Shown here piece by piece: positions 35,056 to 43,694 of a stretch of 64,000 nt of DNA (its first letter is position 1; each line of letters opens with the position of its first letter). The notes below the pieces were generated by a model. That model was given only the letters and a program-made list of their open reading frames with translations, did no database searches and was not told the DNA's origin. The position numbers and the translations under genes were made by a program. The stretch spans positions 2,890,001 through 2,954,000 of the forward strand of contig NZ_CP150239.1 in the NCBI RefSeq assembly GCF_037975215.1, in the 5' to 3' direction. This DNA comes from Solibacillus sp. FSL R5-0449. GTDB taxonomy: Bacteria; Bacillota; Bacilli; Bacillales_A; Planococcaceae.

Positions 35056-35928
35056 TTATTTCTTCTTACTCTTCTTATTTTTACTATTATTTTTAGTCGC
35101 AACAGGTTTTTCGTCATCTAAATAGTGGATAACCGGTTTTACTTTCATGCGGCGATAAACGATGGCAATGATGCCGACTGTAATACCGATGATTGAAACG
35201 ACTTGGGCTGAGCGTAAATCGCCTACTAAGTATAAGCTATCTGTACGTAAGCCTTCGATGAAGAAACGTCCGATTGAATACCAGATTAAATAGAAGAAAA
35301 ACATTTCCCCTCGTCGCCAGTTTAACTTGCGGGCAAACAGCAAGATGACTAAGCCGACTACGTTCCATAATGATTCATACAGGAATGTCGGGTGTACATA
35401 GTTTCCGTCTTCACGAATATACATTTGTTCGATCAGCCAGTTCGGTAAAAACAGACCTTCCAAAAACTCACGTGTTACAGGGCCGCCATAAGCTTCCTGG
35501 TTTACGAAGTTGCCCCATCGTCCAATAATTTGACCAACGAGAATACTCGGTGCTGCAATATCGGCCAGTTTTAAGAAGCTCACTTTGCGCTTTTTCGTAA
35601 ATATGTATGCTGTAATAAACGCCCCGATCAATGCACCGTGAATCGCAATACCGCCATTCCAAATTTGAATGATACTGCCCGGATGCTGGCTATAGTAGTC
35701 CCACTTCATCACAACGTAATACACACGGGCTGATAAAATTGAAATCGGTATTGCCCAAATGAGCAGGTCGGCGAAAAATTCCGGATCTAACCCACGGCGA
35801 ACCGACTCTTTCTGTGCCAGAAAGTAGGCAACGACAATTCCGAAGCCGATAATGACTCCGTACCAGTTCACCGGTATTGGTCCTAAATGGAATGCCACCG
35901 GGTTAATTGCTAATAAATTTGTAACCAT
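35056..35928 (-). CDS. lgt: Prolipoprotein diacylglyceryl transferase
   Basis: A 290-residue integral membrane enzyme that adds diacylglycerol to the lipobox Cys of prelipoproteins. It has seven membrane segments and the Lgt signature [15 protein letters not shown] (about 137-151), preceded by [16 protein letters not shown]. The C-terminal tail is unusually Lys/Asn-rich and cytoplasmic. It lies 23 bases after hprK. Its substrates in this window would include both amino-acid-binding proteins, the cytochrome c551 and the YtkA-like protein. Confidence 0.96.
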   Translation of the reverse strand: MVTNLLAINPVAFHLGPIPVNWYGVIIGFGIVVAYFLAQKESVRRGLDPEFFADLLIWAIPISILSARVYYVVMKWDYYSQHPGSIIQIWNGGIAIHGALIGAFITAYIFTKKRKVSFLKLADIAAPSILVGQIIGRWGNFVNQEAYGGPVTREFLEGLFLPNWLIEQMYIREDGNYVHPTFLYESLWNVVGLVILLFARKLNWRRGEMFFFYLIWYSIGRFFIEGLRTDSLYLVGDLRSAQVVSIIGITVGIIAIVYRRMKVKPVIHYLDDEKPVATKNNSKNKKSKKK

Positions 35929-35951
35929 AAACTTCTCCCTTCAACTACCTC

Positions 35952-36890
35952 TTAATAATCGTCTATTTCATCATTCGGAACAAGCATATCGTCCAGACGA
36001 CGTGAAAATTCCTCCGCAGCATTGACACCCATCTTCTTCAGTCGGTAGTTCATCGCAGCTACTTCAATAATTACCGATACGTTTCGTCCTGGCTGTACTG
36101 GAATTGTCAGCTTTGTCACTTCTGAATCAATAATTTTCATTTTTTCCTCATCCAGTCCTAGACGATCATAAAACTTTTCCGGATCCCATGTTTCAAGCTC
36201 TATTATTAATGTAATACGCTTGTAGGGACGTATTGCGCTCGCACCGAACAGTGTCATAATATCGATGATGCCAATACCGCGAATTTCCAGCAGGTGCTCC
36301 AATAATGGCGGCGGGAAGCCAACAAGCATGTTTTCGCCTTCCTGACGAATTTCCACACTATCATCTGCCACTAACCGATGTCCTTTTTTTACAAGCTCAA
36401 GTGCCGTCTCACTTTTTCCGACACCACTTTTTCCGATAATCAGAACACCAATACCATATACATCGACAAGAACCCCATGAATGGCCGTTGTCGGAGCAAG
36501 CTTACTCTCCAAAAAGTTTGTCAGTCTGCTCGAAAATCTCGTTGTCGTAAGCTTCGTAACAAGTACCGGGACATGATTTTCATTCGATGCATCGATCAGT
36601 TCCTGAGGCACGTCCAAACCGCGCGAAATAATAATTGCCGGTGTTTCATCCGAACAAAGCTGCTTCATCCGGCTTCTTTTTTCCTCTACAGGCAACATTT
36701 CAAAAAACGAGAGCTCTGTTTTACCTAACAGCTGAACACGGTCAGCTGGATAATGTGTAAAATAACCGGCCATTTCCAAACCTGGACGGGATATATCACT
36801 CGTCGTTATGTATCGTCCAACCCCGGCTTCTCCACTGACTAGCTCCAAATTAAACTTTTCCATAACATCTTTCGCAATTACTTGAATCAT
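35952..36890 (-). CDS. hprK: HPr kinase/phosphorylase
   Basis: A 312-residue bifunctional kinase/phosphorylase acting on Ser46 of HPr and Crh, the sensor of carbon catabolite control. The P-loop is GKSGVGKS (153-160), the catalytic His139 lies in [11 protein letters not shown], and the HPrK signature [10 protein letters not shown] is at 202-211. The N-terminal domain (1-130) is also complete. The operon hprK-lgt-(ppaX-yvoF) is conserved. Both a partner (Crh) and the pyrophosphate remover (PpaX) are in this window. Confidence 0.97.
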   Translation of the reverse strand: MIQVIAKDVMEKFNLELVSGEAGVGRYITTSDISRPGLEMAGYFTHYPADRVQLLGKTELSFFEMLPVEEKRSRMKQLCSDETPAIIISRGLDVPQELIDASNENHVPVLVTKLTTTRFSSRLTNFLESKLAPTTAIHGVLVDVYGIGVLIIGKSGVGKSETALELVKKGHRLVADDSVEIRQEGENMLVGFPPPLLEHLLEIRGIGIIDIMTLFGASAIRPYKRITLIIELETWDPEKFYDRLGLDEEKMKIIDSEVTKLTIPVQPGRNVSVIIEVAAMNYRLKKMGVNAAEEFSRRLDDMLVPNDEIDDY

Positions 36891-37015
36891 AAATTTGGTA
36901 CGCTCCTATCTTCTAGCATCTCCACTGTATTTTATCATGTCTAACCCGATTCCAATATATAACGTGCTTAGTTTTTTAAATTATCAATCATATCACGGGA
37001 TCATTCGCTCAAAAG

Positions 37016-37054
37016 GGAAAAAAAGATGAAGCGAATAAAGCTCCATCTTTTTTA
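37016..37054 (-). terminator. Terminator of the cytochrome c551 gene
   Basis: AAAAGATG-A-AGC pairs with GCT-C-CATCTTTT (one mismatch); T- and A-tracts on the outside make it usable on both strands. It lies just past the stop at 37063. Confidence 0.8.
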
Positions 37055-37062
37055 TGTATAAC

Positions 37063-37377
37063 TTACTTTAATGTTGATAAATACTCTGCAGCTGCTTCCG
37101 CTTTTTCGCCTTTTACAATACCAGGAGGCATACGGTCTTTACCATTTAAAATAATATCCAAAATCTCTTCTTCCGAATATTTTGCCCCTAATTGATTCAA
37201 CGCTGGCGCATTCCCGCCTTGTAATTGGCCGCCATGGCATGTTGCACATGATTGCTGAACAACACTTTTCCCGTCTATTTCAGCTGTTTCGCCGCCGTTT
37301 GATGCCGAATCATCTCCACCGCACGCAGCAAGGAAAATGGCTGATCCAAAAACTAATGTAAGTAAACTCTTTTTCAT
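37063..37377 (-). CDS. cccB: Cytochrome c551-type lipoprotein
   Basis: A 104-residue membrane-anchored cytochrome c. The lipobox FLAACG (Cys19) gives lipid anchoring outside the membrane. A Ser/Asn/Gly linker follows, then the haem motif SCATCHG (C44, C47, H48) and the axial Met region KDRMPPGIVKG. It carries electrons on the outer face to a terminal oxidase. AGGGG precedes the ATG at 37377, and the 6-residue longer frame is rejected. It sits beside the YitT/YvjA gene, as cccB does in B. subtilis. Confidence 0.92.
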   Translation of the reverse strand: MKKSLLTLVFGSAIFLAACGGDDSASNGGETAEIDGKSVVQQSCATCHGGQLQGGNAPALNQLGAKYSEEEILDIILNGKDRMPPGIVKGEKAEAAAEYLSTLK

Positions 37378-37428
37378 TCTGAACCCCTCCAACAATGAAC
37401 TTCTATTCCACTACCGATTATAACAAAC

Positions 37429-38283
37429 TTATACTTTTTTGAAACCTTCGCCCAGTACTTCATAGGCATCGGAAACAATGACAAACGCTTGAGGATCAAC
37501 GGTTTTCAGCACTTGTTTCAACCTTGTGAACTCTGTTTGATATACAACGACCATGAGTACAGGACGCTCCTCACCCGTATAACCGCCAAATGCCGGAAGC
37601 CTCGTAATCCCGCGATTGATCTCTTTATAAATCGCATCGCGTACATCCGTTTCCTTCTGTGTAATAATGTAAACCATTTTCGATTGGCTGAATCCTAACT
37701 GCACAATGTCAATTGTCTTTGTCGTAACAAATAAGCCAATTAACGCAAACAGCCCTTTTTCAAGATCAAACACAATGGCTGCACTAACCGCGATCAGGCC
37801 ATCGATGACCAGCACGCTTGTCCCTAATGTTAAGCCTGTATATTTCGTAATAATTTGAGCAAGCAAATCCGTACCGCCCGTTGAAGCATTCCCTTTAAAT
37901 ACAAGACCTATTCCTAAACCGACTACAATACCGCCAAAGAGAGCCCCCAATAATGGGTTCAGCGTCCAAGGATCCCAGCTTTCCGTTAAGATAACGAAGA
38001 AAGGAAGAGCAACCGTACCAATAAAGGACTTTATCCCGAATTTTTTCCCCAGCACAAGCACGCCTGCTATAAATAAGGGAATATTAAACGCGTACTGAAC
38101 AATCCCGGCATTCCACCCGAACATTCCATGGAGAATTGTACTAATCCCGCTTACCCCGCCGGATGCGACCTGGTTTGGAAATAAAAACACATTAAAGCCG
38201 AGCGCAATAACCGCTGCGCCGACAATGACAAATACATATTCCATTACACTGTTTTTCACAGAATTCTGTGCGCTATATGTCAT
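37429..38283 (-). CDS. yvjA: YitT-family membrane protein, YvjA-like
   Basis: A 284-residue protein with five to six membrane helices (MEYVFVIVGAAVIALGFNVFLFP; GLGIGLVFKGNASTGGTDLLAQ; GLIAVSAAIVFDLEKGLFALIG) followed by a soluble C-terminal DUF2179 domain (about 200-284, VYIITQKETDVRDAIYKEINRGIT). The GGxxG..STGGTD loop is characteristic of the YitT/DUF161 family, whose transport role is not established. The ATG at 38283 follows GAGGA; a longer frame to 38313 is possible but less likely. Confidence 0.9.
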   Translation of the reverse strand: MTYSAQNSVKNSVMEYVFVIVGAAVIALGFNVFLFPNQVASGGVSGISTILHGMFGWNAGIVQYAFNIPLFIAGVLVLGKKFGIKSFIGTVALPFFVILTESWDPWTLNPLLGALFGGIVVGLGIGLVFKGNASTGGTDLLAQIITKYTGLTLGTSVLVIDGLIAVSAAIVFDLEKGLFALIGLFVTTKTIDIVQLGFSQSKMVYIITQKETDVRDAIYKEINRGITRLPAFGGYTGEERPVLMVVVYQTEFTRLKQVLKTVDPQAFVIVSDAYEVLGEGFKKV

Positions 38284-38360
38284 ACAAATCCTCGCTTCTT
38301 TTGTAAATTCCATTGAATTATAACAAATCCTACATTAAATGAGAACTTCATCTAACTAAA

Positions 38361-38390
38361 GGAAAAGCGCCCCATAATAGGACGCCTTCT
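38361..38390 (-). terminator. Terminator of the EAL-HDOD gene
   Basis: Reverse-strand AAGGCGTCC pairs with GGGGCGCTT (wobble pairs included) around TATTAT and runs into TTTTCC. Confidence 0.65.
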
Positions 38391-38399
38391 CTTCAGCTT

Positions 38400-39638
38400 T
38401 TATTCGATTATTAATGCCTCATCAACCCAAACTTTCACTTCTTCATACATCGGCAAAAGCCCTTCAACCGGTATATTTAGTTGGCGTGCTAGAGGGATGA
38501 CTTTATCCCAGTCCAATTTACTTAAAGCTGTAGCAAACTGTAAATACAGCGTCATCTCCGTCTGTTCACCGGAGATTGTTTCCAAAATCGTTTCCGATAG
38601 CGGCAATTGTGTCACGATGGCATTCATCGGCCGCTTTAAAAGGGAATCAATTAACGAAAACAGACCGACTAAAAAATACTCAGAAAAGTTCCTTTTGTAA
38701 TTCAGACGGGCGACTTTTTCAGATGCCTTTGCTCTGAACAACGATGCATACATTAATTCCTGAAATACATCGCTATTTCGATTTACATCGGATTCACGCA
38801 TCGCCAGTAAATAAATCCACCGCCGTAATTCCGTTAACCCTAATAATAAAATAGCCTGCTTAATCGAGCGGACTTTCGTTCTCGGACGCCTTGACGACCC
38901 ATTGATTAATTTGAGCAACCGGTAGGATAACGAAATCTCCCGCTCGATATTGTCCGCCAATACATCAATATTAGCCTCATCATCCCGCAGCAACGAGATG
39001 ATCTGGAAATATTGAAACAGGTTCGCCGGTATGTCTCTGGCTGTCAGTATTTGCGGTTTTTCAAAGAAATAGCCCTGGAATAAAAAATAACCGGATTCTT
39101 TCGCGATTTCGTACTGCTCACGCGTCTCTACCTTTTCTGCTAATAGTTTAATATGAGGAAATTTTGATTTAATCTTATTTTCGATTGTTTTTCTGTCATT
39201 CTCATCTGTATGTAAAAAATCGATTTTTATATAATCAACGTACTGAAAAAGATCATCATAAATTAATACTTCTTCATTTATAACAAAATCATCAAGCGCA
39301 ATTTTATTTCCCGCATGTTTTAATTGTTTAAGCCGTTCGACCAATGCCACTGTAATCGGAATATCCTCCAATATTTCAATAACAATTTGTCCATGCTCTA
39401 TAAAATCAACGGATTCCTGCATAAGGAGGTTTTCCGTAAAATTAATGAAGGATGGCTTTCCATTGGCTACTTCTCTAATGCCGATCGAAAGAAATGAATT
39501 GATTAACAGCTCAACAGTTGCTGTATCGGCATCAATATTCGGAAACTGGTTGGTGTAATTATTTCGATACAACAACTCATACGCTACGATTTCTTCATGT
39601 TTGTTAAATATAGGTTGCCGCCCAACAAAAACTTCCAT
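38400..39638 (-). CDS. EAL-HDOD signalling protein (YuxH-like)
   Basis: A 412-residue two-domain protein. The N-terminal EAL-like domain (about 1-205) begins VFVGRQPIFNKHEEIVAYELLYR and keeps LDDF, KIDF, AEKVET and FQGYFFEKP. The C-terminal HDOD domain (about 210-400) has YRLLKLINGSSRRPRTKVRSIKQAILLLGLTELRRWI. The EAL part lacks some residues of active c-di-GMP phosphodiesterases, as in the YuxH family, so a sensor or scaffold role is more likely than catalysis. It is divergent from the enoyl-CoA hydratase with 119 bp between starts and is followed by a terminator. Confidence 0.88.
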   Translation of the reverse strand: MEVFVGRQPIFNKHEEIVAYELLYRNNYTNQFPNIDADTATVELLINSFLSIGIREVANGKPSFINFTENLLMQESVDFIEHGQIVIEILEDIPITVALVERLKQLKHAGNKIALDDFVINEEVLIYDDLFQYVDYIKIDFLHTDENDRKTIENKIKSKFPHIKLLAEKVETREQYEIAKESGYFLFQGYFFEKPQILTARDIPANLFQYFQIISLLRDDEANIDVLADNIEREISLSYRLLKLINGSSRRPRTKVRSIKQAILLLGLTELRRWIYLLAMRESDVNRNSDVFQELMYASLFRAKASEKVARLNYKRNFSEYFLVGLFSLIDSLLKRPMNAIVTQLPLSETILETISGEQTEMTLYLQFATALSKLDWDKVIPLARQLNIPVEGLLPMYEEVKVWVDEALIIE

Positions 39639-39757
39639 TTAGTAATTTCCCCAATACTTGTATATTTTCTCTCTATTTATTATGGAATTTGCTGTTATTT
39701 TACAATTTTCCAATGTACTATAAAATTAGATTAACAAAAATCAAGGAGGCAGTAAAT

Positions 39758-40534
39758 GTGAATACTGTAAAATACGAGCAAAAAGACTTCATTGCATATG
39801 TAACACTTGATCGCCCCGATATGTTAAACGCTTTTAATTTTGAAATGCTGGAACAACTAAGAAATGTAATGGAATCAATCCAAATCCACCCTGATATTCG
39901 TCTTGTCATCATTACAGGTTCCGGTGATAAGGCCTTTTCAGTTGGTGCAGACTTAAAAGAACGAAAAACATTGCCGGATACACTAGTGAAACGCAACTTA
40001 AACCGGTTCGGAGAAGTATTCACGCTCATTGAGCAATTGCCGCAACCGACGATTTGTGTATTAAACGGCTATGCCTTTGGTGGCGGGCTTGAGCTTGCAC
40101 TTGCCTGCGATTTCCGTATTGCGGCTGAAACGGTTTCACTCGGCTTAACAGAAACGGGCTTAGGCATCATTCCTGGTGCTGGCGGAACACAGCGACTGCC
40201 GCGTTTAATCGGAGAAGCAAAAGCATTGGAGCTTATTTTGACAGCAAAACGGATGACTGCCCATGAAGCACTTGATTATGGTGTTGTAACGAAAGTGGCA
40301 CCGGTGGAAAGCTTACACGAAGTGACGGCCGACTTTGCCGCACTTATTTTACGTAATGCACCGATTGCGATCCAGCAAGCTAAATTTGCTGTTAAACAAG
40401 GAATGAAAACAGATATTCAAACAGGTCTTCAAATTGAACGAAAAGCCTATGAACTGACAATCCCTACTGAAGACCGCATTGAGGCACTGAATGCTTTTGC
40501 GGAAAAAAGAACCCCTCAGTTTAAAGGTAGATAA
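39758..40534 (+). CDS. Enoyl-CoA hydratase/isomerase family protein
   Basis: A 258-residue crotonase-fold enzyme. The oxyanion-hole segments are AFSVGADLKER (about 60-70) and YAFGGGLELALACDFRIA, and the catalytic Glu region is LTETGLGIIPGAGGTQRLPRLIG. C-terminal FAEKRTPQFKGR is typical of hydratases of fatty-acid or branched-chain acyl-CoA oxidation. GTG at 39758 with AAGGAGG 8 bases upstream is the start; a longer ATG frame lacks a ribosome-binding site. It is monocistronic, so the exact acyl-CoA substrate cannot be deduced. Confidence 0.93.
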   Translation: MNTVKYEQKDFIAYVTLDRPDMLNAFNFEMLEQLRNVMESIQIHPDIRLVIITGSGDKAFSVGADLKERKTLPDTLVKRNLNRFGEVFTLIEQLPQPTICVLNGYAFGGGLELALACDFRIAAETVSLGLTETGLGIIPGAGGTQRLPRLIGEAKALELILTAKRMTAHEALDYGVVTKVAPVESLHEVTADFAALILRNAPIAIQQAKFAVKQGMKTDIQTGLQIERKAYELTIPTEDRIEALNAFAEKRTPQFKGR

Positions 40535-40547
40535 ATATAAATAAAGG

Positions 40548-40581
40548 AAAACAGGGCCCCTCTAGTAGGAAGCCCTGTTTT
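40548..40581. terminator. Bidirectional terminator
   Basis: Perfect stem AAAACAGGGC/GCCCTGTTTT between converging enoyl-CoA hydratase and S9 peptidase genes. Confidence 0.9.
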
Positions 40582-40586
40582 ATATT

Positions 40587-42560
40587 TTACAAGTATTTCT
40601 CAAACCATCCTGTAATTTGCTCAAGTCGTTCTAATCGCAAGTTCGGGATGCCTGTACGTGACAGGTTATGGTCACATTCAGGGAAGCGGACGAAGCCGAC
40701 CTCTTTGCCCATTTTCTTAAGCGTAATATAAAGTTGCTCTGCCTGCTCGATCGGGCAGCGGAAATCACGTTCACTATGCAAAATAAGGAGCGGTGTTTCC
40801 ACATTAGCCGCATATTTCAGCGGTGAGTGGTGCCAAAGTTTTTCTACATCATTCATATCAGCGAGCATTTGCCATTCCGAGAAATAATAGCCGATATCCG
40901 ATACGCCGTAGAAGCTGATCCAGTTTGAAATCGAACGTTGGGTAACAGCTGCTTTAAAGCGGTTCGTATGACCAACAACCCAGTTCGTCATAAAGCCGCC
41001 ATAGCTTCCGCCCGTAATTCCTAAGCGTGACTCATCGATCCATGCATAGTTTTCCAGGGCATAATCAACACCAGCCATAATGTCTTCATAGTCCCCATCA
41101 CCATAATTGCCGCGCACTCCATCAACAAACTCCTGGCTATAGCCATGACTGCCTCGTGGGTTCACATAAAGCACGCCATACCCTTTCGCCGCCAATAACT
41201 GCATCTCATGGAAAAACGTATTTGCGTATAAAGTATGCGGACCACCGTGCACTTCCACAATTAACGGATACTTTTCACCTTCTGTATACTGTGCCGGTTT
41301 CATAATCCAGCCATGTACAGTTAAACCGTCTTTTGATGTGTACGAAATCGCTTCCGGTTCAGACAGCGTCGTCTCTTGTAAAAACTTTTCGTTAAACGTC
41401 GTTAACTGCTTACGATCCCCTGTAGTAATATCAAAGTCAAACAGCTCTCCAGGGAAAGTTCCATTGGATACCGTCATTAGTGCACGGTTGCCGTTTTTAA
41501 AGATTGCATAGCCGTATACATGCTCATTTTCCGGTGAAGCAGGATAAAGTGCGCCTTCCAACGTTGCATAATATAAGCGGATATCCCCTTCAGTCGATAC
41601 TTGGAAGTACAAATCATTGTTTTCCGTCCACACTACAGATGGAGCCGATACACCTTGCTGAATGTCAGCAACCGCATAATCGCCAACAGGCAAGTCCAGC
41701 ATTTCCGTCAGCTTCCTGGTTGTTTTCGTTTCCGTATCATAAATATAAACATGGCCATGTGTAGCATTTCTGAATGAATGATCCGAACCGCCAAATGCAA
41801 TATAACGGTCATCAAATGAAAACTCAGCACCACCAAAGTATCCATCTTCATCTATTAGAACTGTTTCTTCTTTCGTGTCTACATCCACTAGGTAAAGCGG
41901 TGTACGGAAAACTTGATCCGTATTTTCTTCACGGTTCACACCGATCACCAATGTTTTCCCATCATGTGAAATGCCCTGTAAGCTATGTGAATAATCGCCT
42001 TCTGTAAAAGTACTTACTTCTTTCGCAGCTAAATCAACAGAAGCAATTTGTGTATAGCGGTTCTGTTTTAATAAACCAATACTGTCTGCTTTGTATTTCA
42101 TTTTATCCACGACATAGGCTTTCGGGAATTTCGAATCTTCCTTTTCTTCCTCTTTCGTAATATCCAGCCCTTTTTTCACTGTGCTTGTAATCCAAACTTT
42201 CTGACCACAAGGACTCCATAAAAATGAATTGACGCCATTTGGTAGTGTCGTAATTTCCTGTGCTTCCCCACCACGGCTGTTTAATATGTATAGTTGCTGT
42301 TTTTCATTGCGCTTCACTAAAAATGCGACTTGTTTTCCGTTCGGAGACCACTGCGGATTTGTCACACGTTCATTGCCGTAAGTCCATTGCGTTGTTTCCC
42401 CTGATTCCAAATCAATATGGAACAAATGGGCATTGTAATTATTTTCTTCTTTATTGATCTCTGTTCGAATAAATACCGCCTCTTGCTCATTTGGCGCAAG
42501 TACCGGATTAGTAATAGATTGAATTTCGAACAAGCTTTCTTTTGTAATTAACTTTGTCAT
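40587..42560 (-). CDS. S9-family (prolyl oligopeptidase-type) serine peptidase, YuxL-like
   Basis: A 657-residue acylaminoacyl-peptidase-like enzyme. The N-terminal beta-propeller (about 30-380) contains WD40-like PQWSPNGKQVAFL and SFLWSPCGQKVW blades. The C-terminal alpha/beta-hydrolase (about 395-657) has HGGPHTLYANTFFHE, nucleophile Ser in GITGGSYGGFMTNW, Asp in LILHSERDFRCP and His in PECDHNLSRTG. It cleaves short peptides in the cytosol; there is no signal peptide. Monocistronic. Upstream of it starts the repeat-rich tract 42.6-43.7 kb. Confidence 0.93.
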   Translation of the reverse strand: MTKLITKESLFEIQSITNPVLAPNEQEAVFIRTEINKEENNYNAHLFHIDLESGETTQWTYGNERVTNPQWSPNGKQVAFLVKRNEKQQLYILNSRGGEAQEITTLPNGVNSFLWSPCGQKVWITSTVKKGLDITKEEEKEDSKFPKAYVVDKMKYKADSIGLLKQNRYTQIASVDLAAKEVSTFTEGDYSHSLQGISHDGKTLVIGVNREENTDQVFRTPLYLVDVDTKEETVLIDEDGYFGGAEFSFDDRYIAFGGSDHSFRNATHGHVYIYDTETKTTRKLTEMLDLPVGDYAVADIQQGVSAPSVVWTENNDLYFQVSTEGDIRLYYATLEGALYPASPENEHVYGYAIFKNGNRALMTVSNGTFPGELFDFDITTGDRKQLTTFNEKFLQETTLSEPEAISYTSKDGLTVHGWIMKPAQYTEGEKYPLIVEVHGGPHTLYANTFFHEMQLLAAKGYGVLYVNPRGSHGYSQEFVDGVRGNYGDGDYEDIMAGVDYALENYAWIDESRLGITGGSYGGFMTNWVVGHTNRFKAAVTQRSISNWISFYGVSDIGYYFSEWQMLADMNDVEKLWHHSPLKYAANVETPLLILHSERDFRCPIEQAEQLYITLKKMGKEVGFVRFPECDHNLSRTGIPNLRLERLEQITGWFEKYL

Positions 42561-42975
42561 TAAAACACCTCTTCATTTATTTCGATTTCCGTAATAACAA
42601 TGTACCATCTTTTATTTGAAATTTCAAAATATAATTCTTTAAAAATATGTAGAATAAAAGTTTAACCCCTCTCCTCATAGAGCTTCTAATATAGTTCCGG
42701 GTTTTTTTTGGCAGGGAAGCCTAACTCGCATTACGTTTTATGCGAGTTGGGCTTTGCGACGAAAGCGTAGCGACAGGAGCACCCGCATTGCGGCTTGGAA
42801 CACCCGCCAAATCAAAAGTGTCCGGCTCTAAATCGTAACGCCCTTTAGTCGGCGCTTACAGTGGTAGGCGCCGGTTCTACGCACAAAGTTAATCTTTCTT
42901 TATAAAAAATGATAGCCCTTGTTACAAAAAATATTTCTCCTTTCTAAAAAAGGTGATACTTTATGAGAAAGTAGG
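42561..42975. other. Non-coding tract with a structured element
   Basis: No gene. AGC-CT-AACTCGCAT (from 42718) pairs with ATGCGAGTTGGGCT (to 42752). A GC-richer stretch follows with AGCGTAGCGACAGGAGCACCCGCATTGCGG-type sequence (split here) and CACCCGCCAA at 42801-42810; the same decamer recurs at 43666-43675, on the far side of the tandem repeat. GTCGGCGC..GGCGCCGG near 42848-42873 is another potential stem. It resembles intergenic repeats of Bacillaceae. Confidence 0.6.
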
Positions 42976-43652
42976 CGCCTTGCGAAGGCACAGCGCCTCC
43001 CAATATAAACAACGATGGAAACAACGGCACTTTATGATTGGCAGGCGTTACACAAAGCACGAAGAAAAGTCGCAAAGACATGTGCAACATGGCTTGGTGA
43101 CTTTTGTGCTTAGCCCGCCAATATACACCGGAACCTTATAAGAACCCTTATAAGAAGGCTGATCCCTATAAGTAAGCAAGACGCCTTGCGAAGGCACAGC
43201 GCCTCCCCATATAAGGAACGATGGAAACAACGGCACTTTATGATTGGCGGGCCTTTCACAAAGCACGAAGAAAAGTCGCAAAGACATGTGCAACATGGCT
43301 TGGTGACTTTTGTGCTTGCCCGCCAATAAACACCCGAACCTTATAAGAACCCTAATAAGAAGGCTGATCCCTATAAGTACGCAAGGCGCCTTGCGTAAGC
43401 ACAGCGCCTCCCTATATAAGCAACGATGTAAACACCGGCACTTTATGATTGGCGGGCCTTTCACAAAGCACGAAGAAAAGTCGCAAAGACATGTGCAACA
43501 TGGCTTGGTGACTTTTGTGCTTGCCCGCCAATAAACACCCGAACCTTATAAGAACCCTAATAAGAAGACTGAACCCGATAAGTACGCAAGGCGCCTTGCG
43601 AAGGCACAGCGCCTCCCAATAAAGCAACGATAGAAACACCGGCACCTTATTA
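42976..43652. repeat. 205-bp tandem repeat, 3.3 copies
   Basis: Copies start at CGCCTTGCG in 42976, 43182, 43387 and 43592; the periods are 206, 205 and 205 and the fourth copy is cut after about 60 bases. Each full unit has a GCCTT-GCG-AAGGC mini-hairpin and an 85-base inverted repeat. In copy 2, ATTGGCGGGC (43243-43252) pairs with 43318-43327, AAGCAC with GTGCTT, and AAAAGTC with GACTTTT, around a CATG/CATG centre. It ends with CTTATAAG-type sequence. The period is not a multiple of three, and frames shift from copy to copy, so the ORFs here are not genes. Confidence 0.92.
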
Positions 43653-43654
43653 CC

Positions 43655-43688
43655 ATTTTAAAAAACACCCGCCAAAATGGCAGGTGTT
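43655..43688 (-). terminator. Terminator of the acyl-CoA ligase gene
   Basis: Reverse-strand stem AACACCTGCCA/TGGCGGGTGTT (one wobble) followed by TTTTTAAAAT, six bases past the stop. Confidence 0.85.
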
Positions 43689-43694
43689 GAAATG

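Noticed and set aside
43048-43464. 138-codon reverse ORF (and a similar one at 43412-43645) in the tandem repeat
   Set aside because: It lies wholly in the 205-bp repeat, has no ribosome-binding site, and the repeat period shifts the frame from copy to copy.
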